This document shows, piece by piece, positions 15,800-23,002 of a stretch of 25,870 bases of DNA; within the stretch, counting starts at the first letter, position 1; each line of letters opens with the position of its first letter. Under the pieces are notes generated by a model. It ran no database searches. It was given only the letters and a program-made list of their open reading frames with translations, and was not told the DNA's origin. This stretch comes from a virus. The translations under genes and the position numbers were made by a program. The stretch covers positions 5,087-30,956 of IMG/VR virus record IMGVR_UViG_3300037847_005481, one strand, 5' to 3'.

Positions 15800-17128
15800 G
15801 TGTTTTATATAGTAGAAAAAGAATCTAAGTTAGTATCGTTAGAAAATTTTATTAGAAGAGGATGTTTTGTACATGTAATTTCATCTAACGATTTTTATCA
15901 CCCTAAACTTACCGAAACAGTAGCAGTTTATATAAGAATGCTTAATAGTAAGCACGGTTATATTATTCCTATAAAACATGACGACGGACTTAATGTAGAA
16001 AAAAAACGTGTCTACGATATTTTAAATAAAGCACAAATAGTTTATACTTTAGATAAGAAAAACTTACTTTATCACTTTAATATACAGAAAGCTATAGATA
16101 TTTCTTTAGTATATTCAATGAATTATTTTGATAAATTAGAATATAAATCTTCAATTTCGACTATAGAGTGGTATTATAACAAATATAGTGATAATAAAAA
16201 TATTAATTCTTTTATTCCTATAACTAAACTATATGAAAAATGCGAGTTAATTTATGAATCTATAAAAGATTTTTTAGATAGTATAGAACTACCTGAAGGA
16301 TTTGATTTTTATAATAAATTAGCAACAAACGTCTTTTTCTTAATAGAGCAATCTGGTTTAGGAGTATATTACGAACCTTATAATAAAATATTCAAACCAC
16401 GTAATCCTTTATTTAATAGTATAGATAATAAAGTATACACTTCTTATAATTTATACAATGCTACTTCAAGACCTACTAATAATTTTAATAGTGTAAATTT
16501 TGCAGCTATTCCTCATACTGAAAATCATAGAAAATGTTTTAAACCTCAAAACGATTATTTTGTTGAGTTTGATTTTGACGGTTATCATTTAAGATTATTA
16601 GCTGAACAACTTGAATATCCTTTAACTAAAGAATCAGCGCATAAACAACTTGCTGAAAGTTATTTTGGAACTAAAAATATATCTGAAGAGCAATACAAAG
16701 AAGCTAAACAGATTAATTTTCAGGCAATTTATGGTAAGATACCTGAAAAACATAAAGATTTAGAAATTTTTAAAAAAATACAAAAGTATATAGATACTTT
16801 ATGGAGTACCTTTAATGATAAAGGGTATGTCTCTAATATTCAATCAGGTAAGCAATTTACTAATGAATTAAAAGAGATGCATCCTGCTAAATTAATGAAT
16901 TATATGATGCAATCGTTGGAAACTTCAAATAATATTATTATATTAAAAGATGTACTAGAGTACCTAAAAGATAAAAAAACTTTTATAGCACTTTATACTT
17001 ACGATGCTATTTTATTTGATTTTTGCAAAGAAGATAAAGTAGAAGTTTTAGAAAATATACAACGTATAATGGAAAAACATGAAAAATACCCTGTTAAATT
17101 TAAATATAGTACTAATTTAGTGTTATAA
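15800..17128 (+). CDS. divergent family A DNA polymerase
   Basis: A 442-residue protein with GTG start. Polymerase motifs are in the Pol I order: 'ATSRPTNNFNSVNFAAIP' (about 221-238, the T-x-G-R region), motif A D258-F-D-G-Y-H-L-R265, motif B A-K303-Q-I-N-F307-x-x-I-Y311-G, an N367-x-x-x-Q371 pair, and motif C Y401-D402-A403. Both catalytic Asp residues are present, but Pol I Glu710 is His263, His881 is Tyr401, Glu883 is Ala403 and Arg754 is Tyr299. Residues about 20-95 resemble the 3'-5' exonuclease fold ('GYIIPIKHDD') but lack its catalytic acidic residues. T4 uses a family B enzyme; the far-T4 phage RM378 is reported to use family A. Followed by gp32, UvsX and helicase, this is probably the replicative polymerase or a degenerate version. 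Activity is uncertain. Confidence 0.82.
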   Translation: MFYIVEKESKLVSLENFIRRGCFVHVISSNDFYHPKLTETVAVYIRMLNSKHGYIIPIKHDDGLNVEKKRVYDILNKAQIVYTLDKKNLLYHFNIQKAIDISLVYSMNYFDKLEYKSSISTIEWYYNKYSDNKNINSFIPITKLYEKCELIYESIKDFLDSIELPEGFDFYNKLATNVFFLIEQSGLGVYYEPYNKIFKPRNPLFNSIDNKVYTSYNLYNATSRPTNNFNSVNFAAIPHTENHRKCFKPQNDYFVEFDFDGYHLRLLAEQLEYPLTKESAHKQLAESYFGTKNISEEQYKEAKQINFQAIYGKIPEKHKDLEIFKKIQKYIDTLWSTFNDKGYVSNIQSGKQFTNELKEMHPAKLMNYMMQSLETSNNIIILKDVLEYLKDKKTFIALYTYDAILFDFCKEDKVEVLENIQRIMEKHEKYPVKFKYSTNLVL

Positions 17129-17139
17129 GACAGCTTAAC

Positions 17140-17147
17140 TATTTATA
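17140..17147 (+). promoter_or_regulatory. TATTTATA element abutting a start codon
   Basis: The octamer lies in the 20-base gap after the polymerase gene, ending one base before the ATG at 17149. As a -10 element it would place the transcript start inside the gene, so either it is not a promoter or translation starts further down. Confidence 0.25.
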
Positions 17148-17148
17148 T

Positions 17149-17601
17149 ATGATAACAAATACAACAATACCAAAGTTCGATTATGACATCGAACCTTTTT
17201 TTACCAGCGAAGATATGAGCAATAAGCTGTTTTGTACTTTTTCAACTGAAGAAGGCTTAGATAAGGTCCTGAACGAAATTCAGGAAAGGTATAAAATCAT
17301 ATATAATAAAATATTTGTACTATATTCTAAAAGTCAAGATGAGTATATGTGTACCTATAATGTAGATTTCGGTAACGTATCTAATTTTATAGAAAATACT
17401 ATTTTAGTACACAGAAAAAAAGAAACTAATACTCTTTATACTATTAATGCTTTAAATACTTTAATTAAATCATTGAATAACGGAGAATTAGATACTAGCT
17501 ATAGGATAAATTGGAATGATTTTAGAAATTGTATTCTACTAACTAAAGGTCCTGAGCTAAAAAGAATTAATACAAAGTTATATAAAATTATTGAGCTATA
17601 G
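17149..17601 (+). CDS. hypothetical protein between polymerase and gp32
   Basis: A 150-residue soluble protein I do not recognise. Visible features are a central beta-rich part with 'KIFVLYSKSQDEYMCTYNVD' (about 53-73), a very regular 'HRKKETNTLYTINALNTLIK' segment (about 88-107) and a C-terminal 'LKRINTKLYKIIEL'. It has no membrane segment, nucleotide-binding loop or zinc motif. I recall similar sequences from uncultured marine phages, without function. It lies 20 bases after the polymerase gene, and the gp32 promoter starts directly behind its TAG, so it belongs to the polymerase transcription unit. A replication accessory or regulatory role is inference. The start codon touches a TATTTATA element. 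Confidence 0.75.
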   Translation: MITNTTIPKFDYDIEPFFTSEDMSNKLFCTFSTEEGLDKVLNEIQERYKIIYNKIFVLYSKSQDEYMCTYNVDFGNVSNFIENTILVHRKKETNTLYTINALNTLIKSLNNGELDTSYRINWNDFRNCILLTKGPELKRINTKLYKIIEL

Positions 17602-17631
17602 TTGGCTATTTAATTTTTTATTACTATATTA
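17602..17631 (+). promoter_or_regulatory. Bacteroidota-type promoter for gp32 operon (TTGG-N19-TATATTA)
   Basis: TTGG at 17602-17605 follows the TAG directly, and TATATTA lies at 17625-17631 with a 19-base spacer. The ATG of gp32 is 29 bases downstream. From here gp32, uvsX, exonuclease and helicase run with gaps of at most seven bases to the terminator at 21941, so this promoter probably drives all four. Confidence 0.75.
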
Positions 17632-17660
17632 ATATAAAGTTATAAATTAAAATTAGTTAT

Positions 17661-18458
17661 ATGGACATTAATGCTATCCGCGCAAAATTAGATGCGTTAA
17701 ACAACACCGGTCAACAAAGAGAGAAGACCGACTATTCAGAAATTTTTTGGAAACCTCAACTAGGTAAACAGACAGTACGTATAGTACCTTCTGCTTACGA
17801 TCCTACTTTTCCTTTTAAAGAGTTAAAGTTCCATTACGGAATTGGAAAATTCCCTATGGTTGCTTTATCTAACTTTGGTAAACAAGATCCAATAGAAGAG
17901 TTTGTAAAAGAATTAAGAAAAACAAATGATAAAGATAATTGGTCTTTATCTGGAAAAATATCTCCTAAAACTAGAATTTTCGCTCCTGTTGTCGTAAGAG
18001 GAGAAGAAGATAAAGGAGTTAGATTATGGGGATTTGGAATTACTATTTATAAAGCTTTATTAGCTTTAGCTGAAGATGAAGATGTAGGAGATTTTACCGA
18101 CGTATTAAATGGTTGGGATATGGTAGTAGAGCAGAGACAAGGGAACCCTTATCCTGAAACTACCGTAAGAATCAAACCTAAACAAACACCATTATCAGAT
18201 AATAATGATTTAGTAGATAAATGGTTAAAGAATCAACCTAATCCTTCTGAGACATTTACTCAGTATGATTACGATTTTATTAAGAAAAAACTTCAAGAAT
18301 ATTTAGACCCTAATGCAGTTGAAGAAAGTACTCCTGCTGCAGGCTCTGAAACTCCGCCAGAAAGCTCAAGTTCTCAAAAAACTGACTTTACTTTAGAAAC
18401 AGCTACTGCTGGCAATAAAGATACCGTTAGTAAATTTGATGACTTATTTAATGAATAA
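17661..18458 (+). CDS. 32: single-stranded DNA-binding protein (T4 gp32-like)
   Basis: A 265-residue protein. The start 'MDINAIRAKLDALN' corresponds to the cooperative N-terminal arm, and 'EIFWKPQLGKQTVRIVPS' (about 27-44) is the conserved core strand of gp32-type proteins. The body continues with 'LWGFGITIYKALLALAEDED'. The linker after about residue 215 is Ser/Glu/Thr-rich, and the C-terminus K-F-D-D-L-F-N-E is the acidic tip that recruits partners in phage SSBs. T4 gp32 holds a zinc ion through His64, Cys77, Cys87 and Cys90. Here there is no Cys in the whole protein, and the region is shortened to 'VALSNFGKQDPIEEFV', so the zinc finger is lost. T4 gp32 is 301 aa. It covers ssDNA in replication and recombination and acts with UvsX and the helicase encoded next door. 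Confidence 0.9.
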   Translation: MDINAIRAKLDALNNTGQQREKTDYSEIFWKPQLGKQTVRIVPSAYDPTFPFKELKFHYGIGKFPMVALSNFGKQDPIEEFVKELRKTNDKDNWSLSGKISPKTRIFAPVVVRGEEDKGVRLWGFGITIYKALLALAEDEDVGDFTDVLNGWDMVVEQRQGNPYPETTVRIKPKQTPLSDNNDLVDKWLKNQPNPSETFTQYDYDFIKKKLQEYLDPNAVEESTPAAGSETPPESSSSQKTDFTLETATAGNKDTVSKFDDLFNE

Positions 18459-18460
18459 AA

Positions 18461-19531
18461 ATGGCGAAAAATAAAGAAGTACAAGAAAGAGCGACTGCTG
18501 CAGTTAGAAAGTCGTTCAATTTAAGCAATTTTAAAAAGAAAAAAGGTTTTTCTAATGCATCTGTAAAGTTTAAAGAGCAAGGTTGGATACCTCTCTCTAA
18601 AGCTTTTCAAGATATAACTTCCTTACCGGGAATACCTACAGGTCATATTACCTTATTAAGAGGACATTCCGATACTGGTAAAACTACAGCTTTAATAGAA
18701 GCAGCGGTTAATGCTCAGAAAATGGGTATTTTACCTGTTTTTATTATTACCGAGATGAAATGGTCTTGGGATCATGCTAAAGAAATGGGTTTACAGATAG
18801 AGGAAGTATTAGACGAAAATGGAAACGTTACAGATTATGAAGGACATTTTTTATACTCAGATAGAGGTACGTTAAATACTATAGAAGATGTTGCCGTTTA
18901 TATGGCAGATTTAATGGATGAACAAGCTAAAGGTAATTTACCTTTCGATATATGTTTTTTCTGGGATAGTATAGGTTCAGTACCTTGCGATTTATCAGTT
19001 CGTTCTAATAAAAATAATAACGAATGGAATGCAGGAGCTATGTCTACTCAGTTTGGTAATAATTTAAATCAAAAAATATTACTATCCAGAAAAGAAAACT
19101 CTCCTTATACTAATACTTTAGTAGCAATTAATAAAGTATGGACTATGAAACCTGAATCTCCTATGGGGATGCCTAAATTACAAAATAAAGGAGGTATGTC
19201 TATGTGGTATGATTCTACGTTAGTTATAACTTTTGGTAATATTACTAACCCGGGAACATCTAAGATTAAAGCTATCAAAGATGGTTTACAGGTAGAATTT
19301 GCTAAAAGAACTAACGTTCAAGTAGAAAAAAATCATATAGGAGGAGTTCAATCAAGAGGAAGAGTAGTTATGACAGCTCATGGTTTTATACCTGATGATA
19401 AACGTGCTATTGATAAGTATAAAAATGAACATAAAGACCATTGGCTAAAATTAGTAGGTAGTTTAGATTTTAACTTGATCGAAGAAGGAGACTTAGAAGA
19501 AGATAAAATTACAACTGGTATTTTAGATTAA
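18461..19531 (+). CDS. uvsX: UvsX/RecA-type recombinase
   Basis: A 356-residue ATP-dependent strand-exchange protein. Walker A is G68-H-S-D-T-G-K74-T75 within 'GHITLLRGHSDTGKTTALIE'. The putative catalytic Glu is E98 in 'VFIITEMKW'. Walker B is 'ICFFWD' (164-169) followed by S-I-G-S. DNA-binding loop material follows with 'NLNQKILLSRKENSPYTNTL' and a QNKGG-type segment ('LQNKGGMSMWYDSTLVI'). It is somewhat shorter than T4 UvsX (391 aa). It begins two bases after the gp32 stop and overlaps the exonuclease gene by one base (TAATG). In T4, UvsX drives recombination-dependent replication and repair with gp32, UvsY and gp41; no UvsY is visible in this window. Confidence 0.9.
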   Translation: MAKNKEVQERATAAVRKSFNLSNFKKKKGFSNASVKFKEQGWIPLSKAFQDITSLPGIPTGHITLLRGHSDTGKTTALIEAAVNAQKMGILPVFIITEMKWSWDHAKEMGLQIEEVLDENGNVTDYEGHFLYSDRGTLNTIEDVAVYMADLMDEQAKGNLPFDICFFWDSIGSVPCDLSVRSNKNNNEWNAGAMSTQFGNNLNQKILLSRKENSPYTNTLVAINKVWTMKPESPMGMPKLQNKGGMSMWYDSTLVITFGNITNPGTSKIKAIKDGLQVEFAKRTNVQVEKNHIGGVQSRGRVVMTAHGFIPDDKRAIDKYKNEHKDHWLKLVGSLDFNLIEEGDLEEDKITTGILD

Positions 19532-20562
19532 TGGCTGATTACGGAAATATACTTAAAAATCTTAAAGAGACCCCACCCCGAGAATTGAATGATCACATTC
19601 TAGTGATTGATGCTATGAATATGTTAATTCGTAGCTTTTCATTACTCAAAGCTATGAATCCATCAGGTCATCATATAGGTGGCCTGGTAGGCTTCATGAG
19701 ATCTTTAGGGTACGTAACTAGAATCTTTGACCCTACTAGAGTAGTAGTAGTTTGGGACGGAAAAGGTGGTTCAGGTAATCGAAAAAATATAGACCCTAAC
19801 TATAAAGCTCAGAGAGCTACAGCTAGAATCACTCATTGGGGTTTGTATGATACTAGAGATGAAGAGCAAGAAGCGTTAATAGGACAGTTATATAGAACAC
19901 AAGACTATTTAGAATGCTTACCTTTACAGCAGATTAGTATAGAAAAATTAGAAGCTGATGATATTATAGCTTATTTAGCTAAACAAGCAGAAGGTAATAA
20001 TAAAAAAGTTACTATAATATCTTCTGATAAAGATTTCTTGCAGCTTATAAGTAAAAATATAGAAGTTTATGCTCCTATAAAGAAAAAAACTTTTACTTTA
20101 GATAATATAGTAGAAGAAATTAAAGTTTTACCACAGAATTATAATATTGTAAAAGCATTATTAGGAGATAACTCAGATAATTTACCTGGAGTTAAAGGTT
20201 TAGGAATTAAAACTATTCTTTCTGAATGGAGTAGTTTCTCTCACGACGCCCTAGCTTCTATAAATGATGTTTGGGATCATTGTGAAACTCAAATGGAGGG
20301 AGATAAACCTAAAAAAATATTTGCTAAAATTATTCATAATTGGGATAGAGTACTAAAAAATTATGAATTAATGAATTTACACAATACTGTGTTGGATGAT
20401 AAAGAAAAAAATCATATATTAGATATAATAAAGAGTGATATTCCTGACCTACAAACAGGGGCATTTTTACACCTTTTAGATCAAGATAAGATAGAAGGTA
20501 TTACTAAAAATACAGAAGGTTGGTTAGAGAATTTTAGAGGTTTAACGGTTTTTAAAAAATAA
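19531..20562 (+). CDS. rnh: 5'-3' exonuclease / RNase H of the FEN family
   Basis: A 343-residue flap-endonuclease-type nuclease that would remove RNA primers and flaps during lagging-strand synthesis. The metal-binding acidic set is complete: D27 in 'ILVIDAMNML', D76 in 'VVVVWDG', E141-x-D143-D144 in 'LEADDIIAYL', D166 and D168 in 'ISSDKDFL', and D213 and D216 in 'LLGDNSDNLPG', which leads into the helix-three-turn-helix 'GVKGLGIKTIL'. Arg/Lys residues of the arch lie at about 84-100. It is similar in size to T4 RNase H (305 aa) and to the polymerase I 5' nuclease domain, and makes up for the absence of that domain in the polymerase upstream. The ATG overlaps the uvsX stop. Confidence 0.92.
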   Translation: MADYGNILKNLKETPPRELNDHILVIDAMNMLIRSFSLLKAMNPSGHHIGGLVGFMRSLGYVTRIFDPTRVVVVWDGKGGSGNRKNIDPNYKAQRATARITHWGLYDTRDEEQEALIGQLYRTQDYLECLPLQQISIEKLEADDIIAYLAKQAEGNNKKVTIISSDKDFLQLISKNIEVYAPIKKKTFTLDNIVEEIKVLPQNYNIVKALLGDNSDNLPGVKGLGIKTILSEWSSFSHDALASINDVWDHCETQMEGDKPKKIFAKIIHNWDRVLKNYELMNLHNTVLDDKEKNHILDIIKSDIPDLQTGAFLHLLDQDKIEGITKNTEGWLENFRGLTVFKK

Positions 20563-20569
20563 GTTATAG

Positions 20570-21916
20570 ATGACATTAAAAGCATTGAATCAGTATGGAA
20601 AAAGTTTCCAACTGAAAGTATTGGGCTCTTTGCTTACAGATAAAAAATTCCTTTTAAACGTAAGAGACGTATTAAGCGAAAGTTATTTCGACTCAGATGC
20701 ACATAAATGGATAGTAGATGAGATAATCAAGTATTTTGATAAGTATCATACTACTATAACTATGGATGTACTTAAAGTAGAGCTACAAAAAGTAGACAAT
20801 GATATTTTACAGATAGCATTAAAAGAAGAATTAAGAAACTCTTACCAAGCTTCTCAAGATGATCTAGAATACGTACAAGAAGAGTTTACTACTTTTTGTA
20901 AAAATCAAGAAATGAAGCAAGCTATTTTAAATTCTACTGATTTACTAAAAGCAGGAGATTACGATGGTATTCGTAATAGAATTGAAAAAGCTATGAAAGC
21001 TGGAATGGATAAAAATATAGGACATGAATATAATAAAGATATTGAGACTCGTTATAGAGTTGATTACCGTCCTACTATTCCTAGTCCTTGGCCTGTTCTT
21101 AATGATGGAATTCAAGGAGGATTTGGACCTGGGGACTTGGCTATTGTATTTGGTAATCCTGGCGGTGGTAAGTCGTGGACTATGGTTGCTATTGCTGCTC
21201 ATGCTGTTAAGCTTGGGTTTAAGGTTAATTACTACACTTTGGAACTCGGGGAAGATTACGTTGGTAAAAGATTTGACTGCTATTTTACAGGATACTCTAT
21301 TGATGAAGTTAATAAACATCGTAAAGAAGTTCAAAAACATGTAGATAACTTAAAAGGTAGATTAATAGTAAAAGAATATGCACCTAAAAGTGCTACAGTA
21401 AATACTATAAAAGCTCATATTCAAAAATGTATGGATATGGAACATAAACCTGATTTAGTTATTATAGATTATGTTGATTATTTAAGAGCTCCTGCTAGAG
21501 GAAAATCTTTTGAAAGAAAAGATGAAATCGACGACGTATTTATAGCAACTAAAGGATTAGCTAAAGATTTAAAAATACCTATTCTTACCCCTTCTCAAGT
21601 AAATAGAATGGGTGCAAGAGATTCAGTTATCGAAGGAGATAAAGCTGCAGGCTCTTACGATAAGATGATGGTAGCTGATATTTGTTTATCTCTATCTCGT
21701 CAGAAAGAAGATAAGGTACTTGGAACTGGAAGAGTTCATGTAATGAAAAATAGATACGGTCAAGATGGTATGACATATAATGTTAAGATGGATACTAATA
21801 ACGGACATATTGAGTTCGAAGGAAAAGCTGAGTTAGACGAACAGTTTAATACTACACAAGGTCCTGTATTTAATCTATCGAGAGAAAAAATGTCTGAATT
21901 ATTTGACAAAAATTAG
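20570..21916 (+). CDS. 41: replicative DNA helicase, DnaB/T4 gp41 family
   Basis: A 448-residue hexameric 5'-3' helicase. The N-terminal helical domain (1-150) is followed by the RecA-like motor with 'GGFGPGDLAIVFGNPGGGKS': Walker A is G195-N-P-G-G-G-K201-S202. The catalytic Glu is E226 in 'YYTLELGED' and Walker B is 'LVIID' (296-300). The H3 Gln lies in 'ILTPSQVNRMG', and a basic segment 'VHVMKNRYGQDG' near the end supplies the Arg-finger region. The length is near that of T4 gp41 (475 aa). No primase is seen in this window. It ends the gp32-uvsX-exonuclease-helicase operon, 24 bases before a strong terminator. About 230 bases over the Walker A region (21040-21270) use a different synonymous-codon set from the rest of the gene. 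Confidence 0.92.
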   Translation: MTLKALNQYGKSFQLKVLGSLLTDKKFLLNVRDVLSESYFDSDAHKWIVDEIIKYFDKYHTTITMDVLKVELQKVDNDILQIALKEELRNSYQASQDDLEYVQEEFTTFCKNQEMKQAILNSTDLLKAGDYDGIRNRIEKAMKAGMDKNIGHEYNKDIETRYRVDYRPTIPSPWPVLNDGIQGGFGPGDLAIVFGNPGGGKSWTMVAIAAHAVKLGFKVNYYTLELGEDYVGKRFDCYFTGYSIDEVNKHRKEVQKHVDNLKGRLIVKEYAPKSATVNTIKAHIQKCMDMEHKPDLVIIDYVDYLRAPARGKSFERKDEIDDVFIATKGLAKDLKIPILTPSQVNRMGARDSVIEGDKAAGSYDKMMVADICLSLSRQKEDKVLGTGRVHVMKNRYGQDGMTYNVKMDTNNGHIEFEGKAELDEQFNTTQGPVFNLSREKMSELFDKN

Positions 21917-21940
21917 AATATATATGCTATTTATGGAAAC

Positions 21941-21980
21941 ATCTCCAACTAAAATTTACTTATTTTTGGAGATTTTTTTT
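21941..21980 (+). terminator. intrinsic terminator after helicase gene
   Basis: ATCTCCAA (21941-21948) pairs with TTGGAGAT (21966-21973), followed directly by eight T (21973-21980). The 17-base A/T-rich loop may fold further. This is the best rho-independent terminator of the window and separates the replication operon from the ribonucleotide reductase operon. Confidence 0.9.
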
Positions 21981-22007
21981 CGTTTAACCCTAAAAATTAA
22001 TTAAAAA

Positions 22008-22991
22008 ATGAGTTTACTAGAAGAACGCGTAGTTTATAAACCCTTCGAATATCCAAAAGCATTCGACTTTTGGTTAAAGCAACAACAAGCACACTGGTTA
22101 CATACTGAAGTCCCGATGGCACAAGATGTTACTGATTGGAAATCTAACTTAAAAGATCATGAAAAAAACGTAGTAGGTCAAATTCTGAAAGGATTTGCTC
22201 AAACTGAAACTATAGTTAATGATTATTGGTCTACTTTAGTAACAAAATGGTTTAGAAAACCTGAAATTATAATGATGGGTACTACATTAGGTTCTAGCGA
22301 AACTATACATGCTGAAGCATATTCACTATTAAACGAACAGTTAGGATTAGACGACTTTGCAGAGTTTTTAGAAGATGAAACTACTATGGCTAAGATAGAA
22401 GCATTAATGAACGTAAGAGATAATCATGACGGGACTCCTAACTGGCATGAAAGAGCTAAATCGTTAGCGATATTTTCAGCTTTTACCGAAGGAGTAAACT
22501 TATTTTCTTCATTTGCAGTCTTATTATCTTTCAAAATGAGAAATAAACTCAAAGGAGTAGGACAAATAGTAGAATGGTCTGTAAGAGACGAATCATTACA
22601 TTCTGAAGCAGGATGCTGGTTATTTAGAACTCTTATGAAAGAACATCCTGAATTTAAAACTGATAAATTAGTTAAAGAAATTGAAGATGCTGCTTTATTA
22701 GCTTTAAAGTTAGAATTTGATTTTATAGATAAAGTATTTGAATTAGGAGATTTAGAAAACTTAACTAAAGATGAACTAAAAAACTTTATAAGACATAGAG
22801 TTAATACTAAAATGAGTGATTTAGGACTTAAACCAATAGTACCATCTGAAGAAATAGATAAAGGAGCGTTAAAAACTATGAAATGGTTTGACGCAGTAAT
22901 AGCTGGTAAACAACATACTGACTTCTTCGCTAATAGAGTTACTAATTATGCTAAAGGTCATATGGAATGGGATCCTAACGCAATATTTTAA
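22008..22991 (+). CDS. nrdB: class I ribonucleotide reductase small (radical-generating) subunit
   Basis: A 327-residue di-metal protein that makes the radical for dNTP synthesis. The ligand pattern matches NrdB/NrdF spacing: E67 in 'FAQTETIV', E98 and H101 in 'SSETIHAEAY', radical tyrosine Y105, E161 in 'AFTEGVNLF', and E195 and H198 in 'VRDESLH'. The position equivalent to Asp84 of E. coli NrdB and Asp67 of NrdF is Glu, as in the Chlamydia-type enzyme, while the tyrosine is kept; this is unusual. The length is close to class Ib NrdF. No NrdI gene is visible nearby. It starts 28 bases after a terminator with an A/T-rich leader but without a clear TTG-N19 promoter. The partner NrdA gene follows after 11 bases. 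Confidence 0.95.
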   Translation: MSLLEERVVYKPFEYPKAFDFWLKQQQAHWLHTEVPMAQDVTDWKSNLKDHEKNVVGQILKGFAQTETIVNDYWSTLVTKWFRKPEIIMMGTTLGSSETIHAEAYSLLNEQLGLDDFAEFLEDETTMAKIEALMNVRDNHDGTPNWHERAKSLAIFSAFTEGVNLFSSFAVLLSFKMRNKLKGVGQIVEWSVRDESLHSEAGCWLFRTLMKEHPEFKTDKLVKEIEDAALLALKLEFDFIDKVFELGDLENLTKDELKNFIRHRVNTKMSDLGLKPIVPSEEIDKGALKTMKWFDAVIAGKQHTDFFANRVTNYAKGHMEWDPNAIF

Positions 22992-23002
22992 AATAATAAG
23001 TT

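Noticed and set aside
21024-21344. Overlapping frames on both strands inside the helicase gene (106 codons +, 131 codons - at 20945-21340)
   Set aside because: The helicase frame is clearly the coding one, with Walker motifs. The extra frames arise from the local codon-usage patch and have no family resemblance.
21928-21935. TATTTATG resembling the late-promoter octamer behind the helicase gene
   Set aside because: It is imperfect and lies upstream of a strong terminator, so a transcript from it would stop before nrdB.
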